Assembly (NCBI GenBank): GCA_036583965.1
Contig: JAZBQD010000014.1
Span: 45,255,490-45,319,489, forward strand
From: Prunella strophiata
Taxonomy: Eukaryota; Chordata; Aves; Passeriformes; Prunellidae
DNA: 64,000 nt
Direction: 5' to 3'
Shown here in pieces: positions 39,045 through 50,185 of this stretch. The notes beneath the pieces are model-generated. The model worked only from the letters and a program-made list of their open reading frames with translations. It was not told where the DNA came from and searched no databases. Made by a program: the position numbers and the translations under genes. The first letter of the stretch is position 1; every line of letters begins with the position of its first letter.

Positions 39045-39087
39045 GGGGGTGTGGGGGGAGGGGGGGAGGTCAGGGAGGAGGGGGGGA
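39045..39087 (+). repeat. G-rich tract, candidate G-quadruplex
   Basis: Five or more runs of at least three G separated by one to a few bases lie within 43 bp of the plus strand. This satisfies the usual G3+N1-7 quadruplex pattern. It lies about 250 bp upstream of an LTR start and is not part of any recognised gene. Confidence 0.75.
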
Positions 39088-39334
39088 AAGCTCATCAAAC
39101 ACAGACCTCATTTATAAAAGTTGTAGCTAAGTAAAAATGTGTCATTATCTAAACTTCCTAAATATAAGATTTCAGGATAAGAAAAACTGCAAAATTTTTT
39201 TAGAGAAAGCCAAGCTGTTCCTTTTATTACGAGTAACAAGATCCATGCAAGTCATCAGGGAGGAGAGGTCTGATTGTGCATTCTAGCTCTGCCTAATGGC
39301 TGTCAGAGACTGAAATGGTTCATGCCTTAAACAT

Positions 39335-40226
39335 TGTTAGGAAAGAGTTTTGTCCATTATAGCAAAAATTGTATAAAGAAGTTACAACCACCACAGGCCA
39401 CGCTTCCCTGAAGATGCCTGAGTGGAACTTTGGTCTGTGAGTTAAGCTGCCTGGAGGAGATTAGGGGACACTATTGCTCAATTATCTCAGGTCTAGGAGA
39501 AACAAAAAGGCTGATGGAAAAGCTTTTCATCCACAAGAAAGCCAAATGCATCAGAGAATCACCCCTGGTTGGGTTTGGGCTGGGGTAGCCCACAACCCAC
39601 AGAAGCCAGGCTAACACAGACTCCCCCTCACAGGGGAGGAGTTTTCGTTGTGTGGTGTAACTCTGGTCAGAGGCACTGAGCACCCTTACATCTCCCTTAC
39701 ACAAAAACCAGCCCAGCTGTGGAACCCCCACCCCACAGGCCACGTTCACAGGATGTTCATGGAAGAAGCAGCTGAGGAAATGTTATAATCCATCAAAGAT
39801 CCCCCAAACCCTTGCATCACAGGACTGCACATGATGCAATGTAATGCAACAGATCCAGAGTCTGCTGTGTCAGACTCCTCCCTGCAGGTGCCTGGCCTGA
39901 ACACATATTAATCCATTAGATTCTATGTTTTTTGGGGGCACCCTCACCATCAAGAAGACCAGCTGGAGAGGATCATCAGAACACCAGTGGGATCCACAGA
40001 GTAGTGATATTTTCTTTAATCTGTCTCTGTCATGATCTTTCTGTCCCCCTGTCACGATCCACTCCTAAGTCTTACACCCCCCACCACTTTTTTATTTCTT
40101 TCTCTCTCTCTCTCTATCATATTTACTATCAAATGAATCCATACTATTGATTTTGGCATACAATCTCATTTACACCTTAATTTGGGCAGAGGCATTTCTA
40201 ATAATTTTAATAAGAGGACTGTAACA
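39335..40226 (+). mobile_element. Solo LTR of a bird endogenous retrovirus (type A), approximate ends
   Basis: The right part shares its terminal block with the LTR at 31.1 kb: CTATTGATTTTGGCATAC, then TACACCTTAATTTGGGCAG, followed by TAATAAGAGG and a likely end at GTAACA (40226). Upstream lie a CT-rich tract (about 40090-40120) and the blocks AAGACCAGCTGGAGAGGATC and TGGTTGGGTTTGGGCTGG, which I recall from bird LTRs. The proposed start is TGTTAGGA at about 39335. The poly(A) signal equivalent has decayed. Open frames inside (39471-39749 minus and 39870-40055 minus) are shadows. No proviral interior adjoins it. Confidence 0.7.
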
Positions 40227-43200
40227 ATGCCAAAGAATACAGACAGAAAAACAATATATGTGGGTCTCCTTCACATACTTCCCTGATCTGGGAATAAATA
40301 AATGTGTGAGACAGCAGCTGTGGCTCCCAAAGTTCTAATTCAAGTTAAAACAATCATAGGAGCACAAGAACAAAATGTCAGTCTCTCTCAATGTTCTCCC
40401 TCTGACAGATATTCTTGGGGAAGAGTACAAGAAGCATGGCCTGTACAGAGTGATAATTTCTAGAAAAGTGCAATTTAGTACCTCTAACCAGAGGTGGTAG
40501 TTGAACCATAATGTTAAATGTTCTCTGGTGGAGCTCAACTTTATGAATTTCTTCTTGAACCTGCTTATACTTTGACCTCCATGAGACTTGTGGCAATGAG
40601 ATCTAGAGTTTAATAATGGAGACACAATGAAAACTGTTCCCAGTTTTCCTTCTCCACACAATCTATGGTTTTATGAATTTCCATTGTCTTTCCCTTCATC
40701 TCTCTTTCCATTCTGAAGCACTGTAGACTGCTTTGTCTGTGTTTACACGTCTCCTTTTACAACACCCTGTGGCAATGAATTCCAGAGTTAAATAAATGAG
40801 GAAAATAAAGTCCCACATTATTTACAATGGTACAAACTGTTATATTATCTTCCTTTAGTCTTTCTAATCTGAAGAAGTCTGGTCCATTTTATGAGTAGTC
40901 TTCACTTTTTAATAGGAGCTTGCTTCAAACCTTTAATAACCTCTGTTATATTTCCCTGTGCCTGAGTTCATTGTTTCTTTTAGATAAACGAAGATCACAA
41001 CTTGCAGAAGTTTTCAAGTTAAAGGCACATCATGGATTCTCAGTGGCATAATGATTGCTCCATTTGTTTCTCATTCCTTTTGAAATAATCCTAAACAGTA
41101 TATTTGTTTTTCTGACCATTGTGAAGCACGTGATAAGCTTTTCAGAAAACTGTCTGAGATCCTGATTTTCACAACTTATTTTAGGTAATTTCAAGTCTAT
41201 CATTATGGATATATTTTTCTCCATGTGCATTGCTTCTCACCTACCTACACTGAATTTCATTTGTCATTTTTTCACCTAATAATTTAGCATTGTGAAACTG
41301 TCCTGTCTCTCTAGGCAACCAGTTGGAGTTTCTACTATAAGAATATTGTTTCAGAGGCTGCCAACAGTAGTAAATCATGTAGACCTGTTGTCATGTGAGA
41401 GAAAATAGTTATTGTCTTTTCTGACCTGTATTCAAAAACCAATGGGAAGGTACATATATTTATGTACTTTATATCTTTAGGTGCATCATTGTAGGCAGAC
41501 TGATATAAAATTAGGATTTATTTAAAATGTACATTTTAATTCTAATTATATTTTATAATGAAATGTACACAATGAGTTAAGAGAGCTGGGATGAGGAGGG
41601 ATGATTTATTTCTTGATAAGTCAAAAGTTGTTTATTTAGCTAGCAAAAGAGATAAAATTAAATTTGATTTAACAAAGACACATTAACATTCCCAAGGATT
41701 TGGGTTAATCCACTTCTTTGGTTTAAGAACATGACAAACTGTCCATCTCTTGCAGAAGAAAGACATAAAAATTTTTGAGGTAAGAGATTATATGTCTGGA
41801 ATCTTGGAGGATTTCAAAGGAGAGATTGGCTATAAAAGCTAACATGCATCACCAGGACAGGGTGCTCTCTAGTAATGCAACATGAACAGCATGATAAGCA
41901 AAAATAGAAAACCCCTGACAATCACATTGTCTGGACAACTTATCACAAACCACCTAAATATGAGATAAAAGAAGAGCATCTTAAGCAGAGTTTTACTTTC
42001 ACCACCCACCCCCCTTTAAACTTCTGTAGCTATTTTGCTTCTTTTGCATGTTCTAAGAAAAATAATTTATTCTGCATTTTACTTACTATGGAGTTAGAGA
42101 TATGGTACATGAAACACAACTGATATATTTTAATAATAACACATTCCTCACCCAAAAGTGGAACGAATACAATTTCCTAAGATACCCATGACAGATTCCC
42201 AGGATAACCTTCTGAGTATACAAAGCATAAAAGGATGTGCACATCTTCATCTACTTAAAGCAGTTACAGGAGTCACACCTGGAATGGAGTGAGGTGGGAT
42301 TGGATGAGATGTTGGGAGGGAGAGTGATAATGAGGGTGATTAGTGTTTTGGGTTGGCTTTCCATACTGGGACTCTGACTGGACCCTGAAAATGCCTTGTA
42401 AGTTTTCTTCAGCTACTTTTATGAACTGGATATGAGAATTTTCACTTCATTATTCTTCATCCTTATGATTTAATGAGGTATGGGACAGTAAAAAACTAAG
42501 GACAATATCATGGGTGTAACTTTTCTATCAGTAGGAAATTCGTACATCAATCGCCCACCTTATGGTTTGTACTCTTCAGTTGTTTCCTTATCCTTATAAG
42601 AGGACCTCTCTTCCCTCTAATGCTTTTTGAGGTTTTTTTTAAACCCAGGTATCTCACATGAATCAGTAATTCTCTGGTTCCTCCCCTACACCTGAGCAGT
42701 GCATCATCCTTCCAAATCACCTGTTCCATGTTGTGGAATATTTTTCCCATGCTTTTATTTATCCTGTTCTTTATTACATGTTTTAACAAGCAGTCTGATA
42801 TTGGAAACTGGTCTCCATACACTTTTTAAGTTTTACATCTTATTTTCCTTGAACCAGCTGTGCTACTGAGCAGTAAATTATGTCCTAATTAGAAATTGAA
42901 AGGAGCGGATCATCCTTCTAAGCAAAAGGGGTTTTAGAAATGTTCAGGTGTCATTTTACAGCACAATCCACTCAGAGCCATCACAATTACTCAATTCCAC
43001 ATGAATTTTTGCTCTCAGATCTCATACAATTTTCTGAAATCCAAAATTATCAGAATAAATTATTCCTATCTGATCTGCCTCTCATCTGAAAATCCAAGGT
43101 TCAATTCCTATGCAAGTGATATGGTTTTTCTCTTATGTGAAATAGCTAAAATAGAACAAATAAATTAATATAGAGGATGAAGTAGGACTTATTGTTCTAA

Positions 43201-46200
43201 TAGTCAGTATGTAAAGGTACAACTGGATCCCAGCTAGCAATATGTTGTTAAGGAAAGAAAAAGGAATTATCAGGAAACTGTTTTCTTGGCTGTGGTGGGT
43301 ATCTGACAAAGAGCAGCTCAAACCCAGTTTGTGGTATGCATTCCTCTGAAACAATTATACTGGTAGCCTAAGGAAATTACCTGCCTCTAGCTTTTAGATA
43401 TCTGAATTTAGGTGAGATGAAGCATGTCTTTATTGACTGCTACACAAAGACACTGTAGTTAAATGAAGCGAACAGATGAAAGTGGGTCAATGGGGACAGA
43501 GAAGGAAACAAGAGCCTCTGATTCTTTCTAAGGTAATTTAAAAAATAAAGGTAAATTTAAAAATAAAAGCAAACAAAACAAAAAATTTTCCCAATGACTA
43601 CCCTCTCTATGCCTCTTGTCATAGAGGCCGTGTCACCCTATGCACGTTCTGCACCCACTGAATACCTGATCTGATTTGCTTTTACTGGGATTGCACTACT
43701 ACAAGTGTGTGTTGCCCTTCCTCTTTTTGCATCAGAGGGTGAACAGCAGCCCTGTTCATTGCAGAGATTATGTACTGCATGTGTTGTACTGGATATGTGT
43801 TGTTAGTGGGGGCCCACTGACTCTGCTTCCAGGTCACAGGCAGAGGAAGTAACAGTGTTTGCCTAAGGCAAAACATCTTCAGTGATTTGCTTCTTGGGGT
43901 AGAAAGGTATTTATCATTGCATTCTCCAAACAAATTTCTGTAACAAGTGGGAATGTTTTACAAAGCAATTTCTTTACAAAATAACCTTCCTTTCTTTTCT
44001 CATGTAATTGCATATTTCCCCTCCCTAATGAAAAAAATTGTGAATAAATAGAGTCTACTAGTTAACCACTTTATTTTATCTAACACTGTGCAAATCCCAT
44101 TCTTCCTGCTGCAAAGCTACCCTTTTCTTTTAGTCATTACATTTTGCCTTTGGTCAGTCATCCCCAGAACCTTGCCCCATCTGTCCTTCCAGGCTCCTTC
44201 AATCTGCTTACCATTACAGCTTCAAAGAGCAGAAGAACTGCAGTTGGGAAGGGGCTGGAAACACAGATTTATATGCAATATTCAACTGGTATTTAGACAA
44301 GGAATTTGCCTGCAGCCAGTAGGAGAATGAGGTAGATTAAATTAGTTTGATGTTGTAAAGAAGTGAGTGACATTTTTATATTTTAATTAAGTGAGACTAG
44401 CAACTAGGAAAGAATAGGAATGCAGGAGCAAGGAGAAGAAAAAAATAAAGAAAGGAAATGAAACAGGAGCTTGCAGGAAAAGATGAATAAATAAGATTAC
44501 TTTTTAGATTCTGTATTGTAAAGCAGAGGATTATAACAAGATGAATATGAAAATGTGAAGGTAACAGGAAACATAAGCAGGAATTTATTATATATTTCAA
44601 ATGACCTTTTTATCTTGGAGTCTGCAACAGAGAATAATCCGTCACTCAAGAAAGCTAATTTTAAAAGAGCATTCTGGGTATTACTGTCATCTAATGCACC
44701 TTGTTTAATATCCTGTTTTTTCATCAGAAGTGATATATCACAGGTCAGATTCCATTTCACTGCACATGCTGAGTAGCCATTCCTTACTCATTGAGTAGTC
44801 ACACTGGTTTCAAGGAGAAAAACCTGCAAGCAAAATGCCACTCAGAAAAGTTTAGACCTGACCAAATGTTTTTGACTGTCAGTCCATTCAAGGTCCTAAA
44901 TATAATACAGAAAAGTATTAATGAATTATGTTCCCAAACTAGCCAGAATATTTTTGTACAAAGAGATACTGGTGTACTTTGATGTAAAATCATGAAGATT
45001 ATGGACCAGGTTATTTCTATCCAAATTTAGGCATGTATAAGAGATCACTGAGCAAAAAAACAAAACAAAACAACCCTATACAACAAGAGCATCTACATTA
45101 CTTACAGAGGTATGAAGGTTTTCAAAGGGATTGATTCATCTCCAGTGTAATTAGACTTCCCATTTATTTCAGTGGAATAGTACAAATTCCCAGCTATGAC
45201 AAATAATGTCTATTAAATGCCCACAAACGTACATTCTTTCCTTTTAGTACATTATAGTTCTGTCTGTAATATGAACTTCCCTCAGATGTCTTCAACATTT
45301 TTAAAATTATCATCTTAATTTTGTCCATTGTGTGCATAATATTAATGCCAAAATATTCTAGTTGCCCAACTAGTTTTTAATAAGATAATCCACTAGACTT
45401 GAATATTACTGTCCCAAAAAGTATGAGAGCAAAAGTTGCCTTCTGGAGGTGCCTGTCCCTCTCACTACCTGAGTAATAAGCTTAGATGACTAATTTAAAT
45501 TAATCACCTAACCTGGTGAAGTTTATGTGTGTATTGAGTCTTGCATTGTGGGAGTTTTGAAACATCCAACTTTGACAGACATACAGAAGAAGAAAACATA
45601 CATAGCATTTAATAACAGTCTGAAAGATTTCTTAATGCTCTTTCCTGTGGCACAAATGTACCTCGTGTAGTGTGGAATATGCTTTTTGCAAGAGTAGCCA
45701 GCTTCTACTCCTCACATCATCTCTTTTTTCACTGTCAATGCAAAGACAAATTCATTGATCGTGACTTTGACCAAAGAGGTACTAGAACTGACAACCCTGC
45801 TATTTGATCTGGCTTTTGTCACTCCTCTCTCTTTACCAAAATGTATTGTTATTCTGCAATTCTTATTGCAAGTCATATCTCTATAAGTTTTTTTTGTGGT
45901 TGGAACCATGAATTCAGAACATTTTTCTTTAGTCAGAATATGTGTTAACTTTTACTCAAGTTGAATTATCATCATGTTTTCAATGGAAGTGTCACAAGCT
46001 AGACTGTAAACACTGCAAGCTTTTCTTTTAACTTCATTGTATATTTTAGGTACAGAAACAGAAAATTATATTTAATTTATAGCACTCAATTACTTCAGAT
46101 TAATTGAATGAAGATGTTTTTTAAGCTAACATTGTTTGGTCCCCAAGCTGGTGTATTTTTATCCTTGTAATTTCCTCATTCATGGATTGTGTCTGTGTGC

Positions 46201-47337
46201 TTGGCTTGTCCTTGCAAGAAGATTTCTGTAGAAATCAGAGTAGTGTGAAGTGCTAATGGCCTTCCAATTGACTGGACTAGAAACTAACTTTCGAAGTATT
46301 ATTGGAATACAAAGCTCTTCTACCTCTGTAAAGTAGCACTAGTGGTTTTGCTGGGTCATAAGCATGTGATTATTTGAATATTTCTGAGTCAATTTGTAAA
46401 TTTTTTGTGCAGAATTGTCCTTGTGTGCAGAATTGCCACACAAGGAAAAAAATCATAACACCCATTTGTTCTGGAGGGCTTTCTTTTCCCCACTGTTTTC
46501 TAATTACAAAGTGACGGCAATTGGTTTTGACTAATAAATGTATTCATTTGAATAGCAGCAATAACAAAGGTGTTGAAAGAATTCTTCTGTATGCTCAAAT
46601 GGGGTAAAGGCATAATACTCTACTGCTCTGTAGGGAGTTATAACACCTGTTTTAAATGTAAAGCAGCAGCGAGCATTTTAGCAGCTATCTGAACTCTGGA
46701 GAACAATAAAGTGCTTGGAAACTCACTTGAATAAGTTCACAACCTAAAGGGAAATAGTGAAAGTGAGAAAAAAAATTTGAAACGTCACTCCATTTTCCAC
46801 CATTTCTAAATGCTCACAGATGTTACTTGTGTTTAGGAAGTCAGTTCACCTTACCCATGCCACCTAATTACTCTCTAAGCCCTTTCCTTTTAGAATCAAA
46901 CAAAAGCAGACAAATAACTTTAAGCACTTGGACAATTTGAAGTGTAATTTTATGCTTCATGCTATAATCCCTTGGGAGAATTCAGTAATAGAAATATCCT
47001 TCTACAATGCATAATCTTACTGGTTTTCTTCTTTTGGTCGTGTTTCCATTTGTGTTTACATATAGGATGGGAAATTGTGGGGCACAGACACACCAGGTTT
47101 GTTAAAAGCTGAAAATCTAATTGTAGTGGGTTTATTCCAGTAGGCAACTAAACTCCACAGTCTGTCTGCCAACAGACTAGCTGGGGAGATCATGAATCAC
47201 ACAAGGAATTAACAACCTAAACCTGCTGATACACAGCTAGATTGTCTTCATACATAGAACTTAAATTCCATTGATCTTGTCACACTTGTGTTGTCCCATT
47301 TGTATACAAGATAAAAATAGCTTCCATACGAGCATAA
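40227..47337. other. AT-rich non-coding sequence
   Basis: No recognised element. Unassigned open frames occur, for example at 43682-43933 minus and 40335-40661 minus (the latter abutting the LTR). An AT-rich unique-looking stretch at 46490-46570 holds TAATTA-like motifs. No gene is supported. Confidence 0.4.
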
Positions 47338-47429
47338 ATTCATGAAGGTTAGAAGGGACTTCTGGGGACTGTCCAGTCCAATCTCATTTACAGAGCAACT
47401 CCAGACAGAGAAGGATTCTTAAGGATGTT
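47338..47429 (-). mobile_element. CR1 LINE 3' end, interrupted by LTR
   Basis: The stretch starting near TTCATGAAGGTTAGAAGGGA and continuing through CTGTCCAGTCCAATCTC resembles the reverse complement of a CR1 3' terminus. CR1 similarity stops at about 47429, exactly where an ERVL-type LTR end begins, so the LTR appears to have inserted into or next to this copy. Confidence 0.65.
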
Positions 47430-48280
47430 TGTGGAGTATTGACCCTGGCTGGATGCCACTGCTCACCAAAACTGTTTTATCACTTGCCCTGTTGGCTGAA
47501 CAGGGGAGAGAAAAAATGAAAGTCTCATGAGCTGGGATAAGGGCAGGGAGAGATTATACCTGTTACCATCACAGGCAAAACAGACTCAGGGGAATTAGTT
47601 TAATTTAACGACCACCAAATCAGGGAAGGATAATGATATATAAAGTCAAATCTCAAAAAGCATCTTTCCCTCACCTCTCCCTTCTTCCTGGACTCAACTT
47701 TAATTCTGAATTCTCTCCCTCCTCCCTCCCACAGGCACAGGGGCAGAGGAATAGGTTCTGCAGTCAAGTTATTGCACATTGTCTCTGCTGCTCCTTCCTC
47801 CTCAGGGGGAGGAGTCTTCCACAAGCCTCTCCAACCTGAGTCCTTCCCATGGGCTGCAGTTCTTCACAAACTACTTGACTGTGGGTCCCTTCCATGGGGT
47901 GCAGTTCTTAAGGACAGACTGCCCCAGTGTGGGTCCCCTGCAGGGTCACAAATCCTTCTGAAAACCTGCTCTGCTGTGAGCTCCTCTCTCCATGTGGCCA
48001 AAGGTCACATGGCTACTCTCTTCTCCATGCAGCCCAGTATGCAGCTGGCCTCCTTCACCTCAGGGCACCCTGCTGACCAAGGTTGTTTGCTTTCTATCAG
48101 CACTCCACAAGGATTTCCTGCAGTTGCTTTCTGTTCCATTGACTCCCAGCTGAAAACAGGGTGCAGGTGCCTTTGATGAACTTTCTGAGATAGCTGCCAG
48201 GCTATTTCTTCAGGCCTGTATAGGTCTTTCAGTACATAGAAGATCTGCTCTTCACTGGTATAACCAACAAATTGTTAACA
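47430..48280 (-). mobile_element. ERVL-type bird LTR, minus orientation, right end uncertain
   Basis: The left end, TGTGGAGTATTGACCCTGG then CTGGATGCC, is the reverse complement of the 3' end of the plus-strand LTR at 57.7-58.8 kb (CCAGCCAGGGTCAACCCAC). Further shared blocks follow in inverted order, including a TTTATCACTTGCCC-like segment, CCTCCCTCCCACAGG, and repeated CCATGGG(C/G)TGCAGTTCTT units. Similarity is clear to about 48180; the remainder up to TTGTTAACA (48280) is inferred. The 134-codon plus-strand frame (47772-48176) is antisense to the LTR. No internal retroviral sequence is attached. Confidence 0.75.
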
Positions 48281-48284
48281 CCCC

Positions 48285-48600
48285 ATCCCATGGTCCAGGC
48301 CACTCAAAAACATGTTACATATCATCAAACACTATATCAGTCTCTGAAGGATGCCACTCATGACCAAATATCAGGCAAGGATTTGGATCCCTTATCTCAC
48401 TATTTTGTTCCCAGAAGTCCAACCAGTTTTCCACCTAGTCATCCAGTCAATATTTAATCTATATAGTCCTAAGCATACTGACGAGAGAACAGGTTGGATG
48501 TCTTGCTGAAAGCAAGGTAAACAGGATTTACATTCTGCAAAGTCCCCTACTTCATCACAGAAAGCTGTCCATTTCATCAGACTTGTTTTGTCACTTGAAA
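48285..48600 (-). mobile_element. CR1 LINE internal fragment
   Basis: Blocks such as GTCCAGGCCACTCAAAAAC, GGATGCCACTCATGACC, CCAACCAGTTTTCCACC, GGATGTCTTGCTGAAAGC and TTCATCACAGAAAGCTG run in the order expected for the reverse complement of an internal CR1 region. That region lies roughly 1 kb from the 3' terminus, so it is not directly contiguous with the CR1 3' end left of the LTR. Either the composite has lost sequence or there are two CR1 copies. Confidence 0.7.
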
Positions 48601-50117
48601 AATCACAAATCCACAGTCTCAAAGAAGTCTTCTCTTTAAATCTTAAAAATCCCTTCTTTGGTTTTCTCTGTGTGATAGGAAAAATTGATAAAAAAGAAAA
48701 CAATAATTTCCTCCAGTTTCAAATCACTTTAATTAAGGTAATTGACTTTTCTATGCATAGGCCCCTGCTATGATATTGGCAATTATGTCATCCAAAAAAT
48801 TTAAAGTTATAATATATGAACTATTTATTTGAAGCTTCTAATTGAATAATATAACCACTATTTCTACTAGATAGAAAACATGCAATAATCCTGTAAAACC
48901 GATTTAAAATTTTCCAAGAAAGAATAATGAGTTTCAGTAGCTTGAACTATTAAAACAGATGTGGCATTAACTATTTTCAGCAAATTTTAGTTAAATACTT
49001 GTTACCATCCTGAAAATAATTCACGGCAAGCATTATTTTATTTCAATTAATAAAAACACTTTACTTTTTCTGTGCATGTGTATATGCAGTAGCATATTTT
49101 TATCTTTTTCTTACAGTTTTTAATGAATAATATCAAGCTGGTTTTGGAAGTCTGAACTATTATTCACCCAACAGGTTTAGAATTCTAATGCTTGCACTTT
49201 ATTTCCATTCAGAGAATAATCTTTTTTTAAGTCACCTTGCTAAAATTTTATGTTATCTTGGACAGCCCAATGTTGTACAGTTTTCATTCTCTAGTGTAAG
49301 AAACAAAAGTGTAGCTGTGTCTTGAAAGCACAGTCAACCAGATAACTAGGGAATAATGATGGCTGAGATTAATTTATAGACATGTTTAACTTGGCTTTTG
49401 CTGATTATTCAAAGCATCTTTAACCTTAAATGTGTAAGTCTGAAGTGGAAACAGAGGCTCTTTGATGGATAAGAGTAACTGGAAGAAAACTGTTTGGGCT
49501 AGGATAGAGAAGGCTCTTTTAAATTATGGCAGACCAGTGTTCTTCAGTTTAACCAATGTACAGTCAAAGGTGAAGACTAAGAAAATCTGGGTGAGAAGGT
49601 CATACTGGTACTTTTGGTTATAATGAAAAATATTAACTACTATTACTATGAAGAGTATAAAATAATAGACCTCTTTATTCAAACTACTTTTTTATATGGA
49701 AATTTTAGTACTAAATATTTCAAGTGGAAATTTCCATGTACCCAGATTCAAACTGAAATAGATGCTGACATATCCTTATTAATTACTTTGTATTTAATTT
49801 AATTGCTTTGTTTGCTTTGATATATATATAACAGCATTTTTGTTATCCAGTCAACTTCTAAATGATAGAAAATTTTTAAAAATGGCCAATGATGTTCTTT
49901 GTTAATTTACCATCATTTTTTTTTAATATCTGCAGCAGTAGTGTTCTGATAACTTCAGTAATTTCACAGGCCACTGCAACAGTTTTCCTAAGTTATACTT
50001 TATACAGCATTACATTTAAAAATTCTAAATATCAGTTATTTAAAAATCTGAGGTAAATTCAAGAACTGCTCCTTTTATTTCCATCAGCTTGTGTTGGCAT
50101 ATCTTATTTCTTTACAG

Positions 50118-50185
50118 ATGATGATAATGATGATTGTTGTTGTTATTGTTGCTACTATTATTATTGTTAATTATTATTATTCATT
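50118..50185. repeat. Imperfect trinucleotide repeat tract
   Basis: A run of GAT/GTT/ATT-type units on the plus strand with frequent interruptions. Confidence 0.7.

Noticed and set aside
31136..39334. Full-length provirus between the two type A LTRs
   Set aside because: No primer-binding site after the first LTR, no polypurine tract before the second, no retroviral frames or motifs between, and the LTR ends are too different for one recent insertion.
47772..48176. Plus-strand open frame of 134 codons
   Set aside because: It lies antisense inside the minus-oriented ERVL-type LTR.
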